From positions 1,312,443-1,376,442 of the forward strand of contig NZ_LMOZ01000001.1 of the NCBI RefSeq assembly GCF_001423695.1: DNA of 64,000 nucleotides. The letters run 5' to 3'. Positions 62,233-64,000 of this stretch are shown here, piece by piece; the stretch's first letter is position 1, and every line of letters starts with the position of its first letter. A model generated the notes under the pieces. The model was not told the origin of the DNA, made no database searches, and saw nothing but the letters and a program-made list of their open reading frames with translations. The stretch comes from Leifsonia sp. Leaf336 (lineage in GTDB: Bacteria > Actinomycetota > Actinomycetes > Actinomycetales > Microbacteriaceae). The translations under genes were made by a program, and so were the position numbers.

Positions 62233-62694
62233 CTAGTCCCCGAGGGGGCTGGAGGAACGTCGGGCCTCATCGAGAACCCGGACCAACTGGTCCGGGTTTC
62301 TTGTTGAGATCAGCCAGTAGGGCGCCGGGTCGTCGACGTCGAGCACCGGCACCTTGACGACCGGCTTGATCCAGCCGCGGATGAGCAGCCAGGCGCGGGC
62401 GTCGAGACGCTGGCCGCGCTCGAGGGTGGCCTCCTCGGCCCGGAAGGCCTTGGGCTCTCCGATGAACTCGAGCGGGATGCTCGCGTGCCCGGCTTTCAGC
62501 TCGTCGGACGTGACACGGATGACCGGCGCGGAGACCAGCAGCGCGACCACGATGGCCGCGTAGAAGACGATCGCGAGCACGACGCCGACGGTGAAGTTGA
62601 TCGGGGCGAAGACGAGCATCACGGCCGGCACGACCAGGATGGTGGAGATGAAGAGCCAGGGGGTCGCCCAGAGCCGTTCGCGGTAGAGGTCCAT
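62233..62694 (-). CDS. DUF3093 membrane protein
   Basis: A 153-residue protein with two transmembrane helices near the N-terminus (about 12-55) and a cytoplasmic beta-rich C-terminal part (RGWIKPVVKVPVLDVDDPAPYWLISTRNPDQL). These are the features of DUF3093, an actinobacterial family of unknown function usually encoded divergently from dut, as here. The last codons contain the terminator of the convergent DUF4193 gene. Confidence 0.92.
   Translation of the reverse strand: MDLYRERLWATPWLFISTILVVPAVMLVFAPINFTVGVVLAIVFYAAIVVALLVSAPVIRVTSDELKAGHASIPLEFIGEPKAFRAEEATLERGQRLDARAWLLIRGWIKPVVKVPVLDVDDPAPYWLISTRNPDQLVRVLDEARRSSSPLGD
62275..62305 (+). terminator. Terminator of DUF4193, embedded in the DUF3093 3' end
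   Basis: A perfect 10-bp stem (62275-62284 with 62289-62298) with an AACT loop is followed on the plus strand by TTTCTTGTT. It is a textbook intrinsic terminator for the DUF4193 transcript, but it lies inside the coding sequence of the convergent DUF3093 gene, where it encodes NPDQLVRV. Confidence 0.82.
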
Positions 62695-62733
62695 ACGCCT
62701 ATTCGATCATCCTTCGTGCACTACCCTCGACAC

Positions 62734-63192
62734 GTGACCGAAACCGTGGACGTCCCGATCATCGCTCAGCACCTTCCGGCGTACGCCCACCCCGGTGACG
62801 CCGGCGCCGACCTGTGCGCGGCGGAGGCCGTCACGCTGGCCCCTGGCGAGCGGCACACGGTGCCGACCGGCGTCTCGATCGCACTTCCCGAGGGCTACCT
62901 CGCCTTCGTCGTTCCTCGCAGCGGCCTCGCCATGCGGCACGGCATCACCATCGTCAACGCGCCGGGGACGGTGGACGCCGGCTATCGCGGCGAGATCAAG
63001 GTGACCGTCCTGAATACGGACAGGTCGATGTCGTACGATATCGCCGTCGGCGACAGGATCGCCCAGCTGATCGTCATGCCGGTCGTGCAGGCCCGGTTCG
63101 TCCCCGTCGACACCCTCCCGGACAGCCACCGCGGCTCCGCGGGCTTCGGCTCGTCCGGCTACACCGTCACCCAGGCAGGAGAACACGCTTGA
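62734..63192 (+). CDS. dut: dUTP diphosphatase
   Basis: A trimeric dUTPase (152 aa) that keeps uracil out of DNA and supplies dUMP to ThyA. All five motifs are present: HPGDAGADLCA, PRSGLAMRHGI, NAPGTVDAGYRGEI, DRIAQLIV and RGSAGFGSSG. The GTG start is six bases after TACCCT (62722-62727), a leaderless arrangement; the longer open frame is over the DUF3093 region and not real. Its stop overlaps the next gene as TTGA. Confidence 0.97.
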   Translation: MTETVDVPIIAQHLPAYAHPGDAGADLCAAEAVTLAPGERHTVPTGVSIALPEGYLAFVVPRSGLAMRHGITIVNAPGTVDAGYRGEIKVTVLNTDRSMSYDIAVGDRIAQLIVMPVVQARFVPVDTLPDSHRGSAGFGSSGYTVTQAGEHA

Positions 63193-63833
63193 CCGACAGC
63201 AGCGACACCCCCGGCGAGGACCTCGCGGCTCCTCAGGACGCGGACAAGTCCGCACCGGAGGATCGTGAGACGGAAGGTCCCCTCGACGAGAGCGAGGCGA
63301 ACCCGGTCCGTCCTTATGTCGACCTCGGCGGCGTCAAGATCCTTCCCCGCGAGGGCCTCCACCTGCGATTGGAGGTCGAAGAGGAGTCGCAGCGCGTCGT
63401 CGCCGTCGGCCTCGACTACGCGAACTCCACGCTGCAGGTGCAGCCGTTCGCCGCGCCGCGCTCCACGGGGCTCTGGCACGAGATCCGCGGCCAGATCGCG
63501 GAGCAGGTTCAGCGCCAGGGCGGCCGCGTGAGCGAGCGCGACGGCGTCTTCGGCCCGGAGCTCGTCGCCGAGATCCCCGTGGCCCCTCCGCAGGGCGCGC
63601 CCGGCGAGACCCGTGTCGCGCGGTTCGTCGGCGTCGACGGCCCGCGCTGGTTCCTGCGCGGCGTGATCGCGGGCGACGCGGCCGTCAAGCCCGATGCGGC
63701 CGCGCTCGTCGAAGACCTCTTCCGCAGCATCGTCGTCGTCCGCGGCAATGTGCCGATGCCTCCGCGCGACCTCATCCCGCTGCGCATGCCGTCGGCGCCG
63801 AGCGCCGGCGACAGCGGCTACTCGTCTCTGTGA
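63189..63833 (+). CDS. DUF3710 protein
   Basis: A 214-residue protein with an acidic, disordered N-terminus (about 45 residues) and a compact domain beginning at RPYVDLGGVKILPREGLHLRLEVEE. The blocks GLWHEIRGQIAEQV and GVDGPRWFLRGVIAGDAA are diagnostic of DUF3710, an actinobacterial family of unknown function found downstream of dut. The start is a TTG that overlaps the dut stop, supported by AGGAGAA twelve bases upstream. Its own stop overlaps the next gene by GTGA. Confidence 0.92.
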   Translation: MTDSSDTPGEDLAAPQDADKSAPEDRETEGPLDESEANPVRPYVDLGGVKILPREGLHLRLEVEEESQRVVAVGLDYANSTLQVQPFAAPRSTGLWHEIRGQIAEQVQRQGGRVSERDGVFGPELVAEIPVAPPQGAPGETRVARFVGVDGPRWFLRGVIAGDAAVKPDAAALVEDLFRSIVVVRGNVPMPPRDLIPLRMPSAPSAGDSGYSSL

Positions 63834-64000
63834 GCGGTGCCGACGTGACCGATCAGCAGCACGACCCGGAGAAAGGCGCAGAGGCGTCCGGCGCGGAGGA
63901 GTCCGGCGCTGTGGAATCCGGCGCCGTGGAGCACGACGATCAGGTCGCCTCCACCGTCGGCGAGTCCCTCGCCCGCGCGGCGCGGAACTCGGGCATGGGC
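63830..64000 (+). CDS. Start of a probable DUF3159 membrane protein (truncated by window)
   Basis: A frame from GTG 63830 (overlapping the DUF3710 stop as GTGA) continues to the window end. The 57 residues seen are acidic with near-repeated SGAVE units, then TVGESLARAARNSGMG. That segment and the dut-DUF3710 context fit DUF3159 proteins, which have several membrane helices further on. An alternative start is GTG 63845. The identity rests mainly on gene order. Confidence 0.6.
   Translation, partial: MSGADVTDQQHDPEKGAEASGAEESGAVESGAVEHDDQVASTVGESLARAARNSGMG

Overview
This 64 kb window is high-GC chromosomal DNA from an actinobacterium. The menaquinol bc1 (qcrCAB)/ctaE cluster, sepH, DUF4193/DUF3093/DUF3710 genes, GlnE with two glutamine synthetases, polyphosphate glucokinase and a type A RNase P RNA all point to Actinomycetia. 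The rpoD-murT-gatD-alr-parE arrangement suggests the Microbacteriaceae (Leifsonia-like); the family is an inference. No prophage, insertion sequence, CRISPR array or tRNA was seen. Coding is dense: no gene-free stretch exceeds 300 bases, and the longest are about 160 to 230 bp.

Layout. 1-4.4 kb: reverse-strand ctaE-qcrC-qcrA-qcrB (respiratory bc1-aa3 branch) ending in a strong terminator. 4.5-8.0 kb: trpD, then a PTS-type dihydroxyacetone kinase operon dhaKLM. 8.1-11.9 kb: GNAT acetyltransferase, aspartate aminotransferase, a DUF1345 membrane protein, and thyA-folA. 12.0-16.6 kb: an NCS1-like permease with a very long soluble N-terminus, Nif3, a coiled-coil 'zinc ribbon' protein that has lost its ribbon cysteines, and rnpB. 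16.6-20.7 kb: ppgK-kdpD-kdpE. 20.7-25.1 kb: TetR/MFS efflux pair, map with a divergent small gene, and a double-HTH MerR regulator beside a DUF6194 gene. 25.1-36 kb: panB, glnA2-glnE, a secreted or anchored GH26 protein with a structured leader, YCII, LCP and glnA1 under an apparent GlnR operator. 36-46 kb: RDD and LtrA membrane proteins, DUF4191, lipB-lipA, a pseudokinase, lpdA-sucB and pepA. 46-54 kb: PAC2, MFS, sigA, murT-gatD, two alanine-racemase paralogues and a DUF7455 zinc-finger gene. 54-64 kb: parE and parC facing each other across a repeat array, a phosphodiesterase, sepH, DUF4193, DUF3093, dut, DUF3710 and the start of a probable DUF3159 gene.

The most unusual region is 50.1-54.0 kb. 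GatD has lost its glutaminase nucleophile (Cys to Ala) and MurT has lost its zinc-ribbon cysteines; neither protein contains any cysteine. Beside them lie two alanine-racemase paralogues with complementary defects. Alr1 keeps the PLP lysine and whole barrel but lacks the catalytic tyrosine of the C-terminal domain. Alr2 keeps that tyrosine and the MDQ motif but has Arg for the lysine and lacks about 130 barrel residues. Alanine racemase active sites are built across a dimer from exactly these two parts, so an obligate heterodimeric racemase is a strong hypothesis. With the altered MurT/GatD, the locus may serve the unusual group B peptidoglycan of Microbacteriaceae, in which the D-Glu alpha-carboxyl is used for cross-linking rather than amidated.

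Regulation. Seventeen genes begin at an ATG or GTG placed 6 or 7 bases after a TANNNT hexamer, which suggests widespread leaderless transcription. At map, two such promoters are interlocked back to back within 18 bp.
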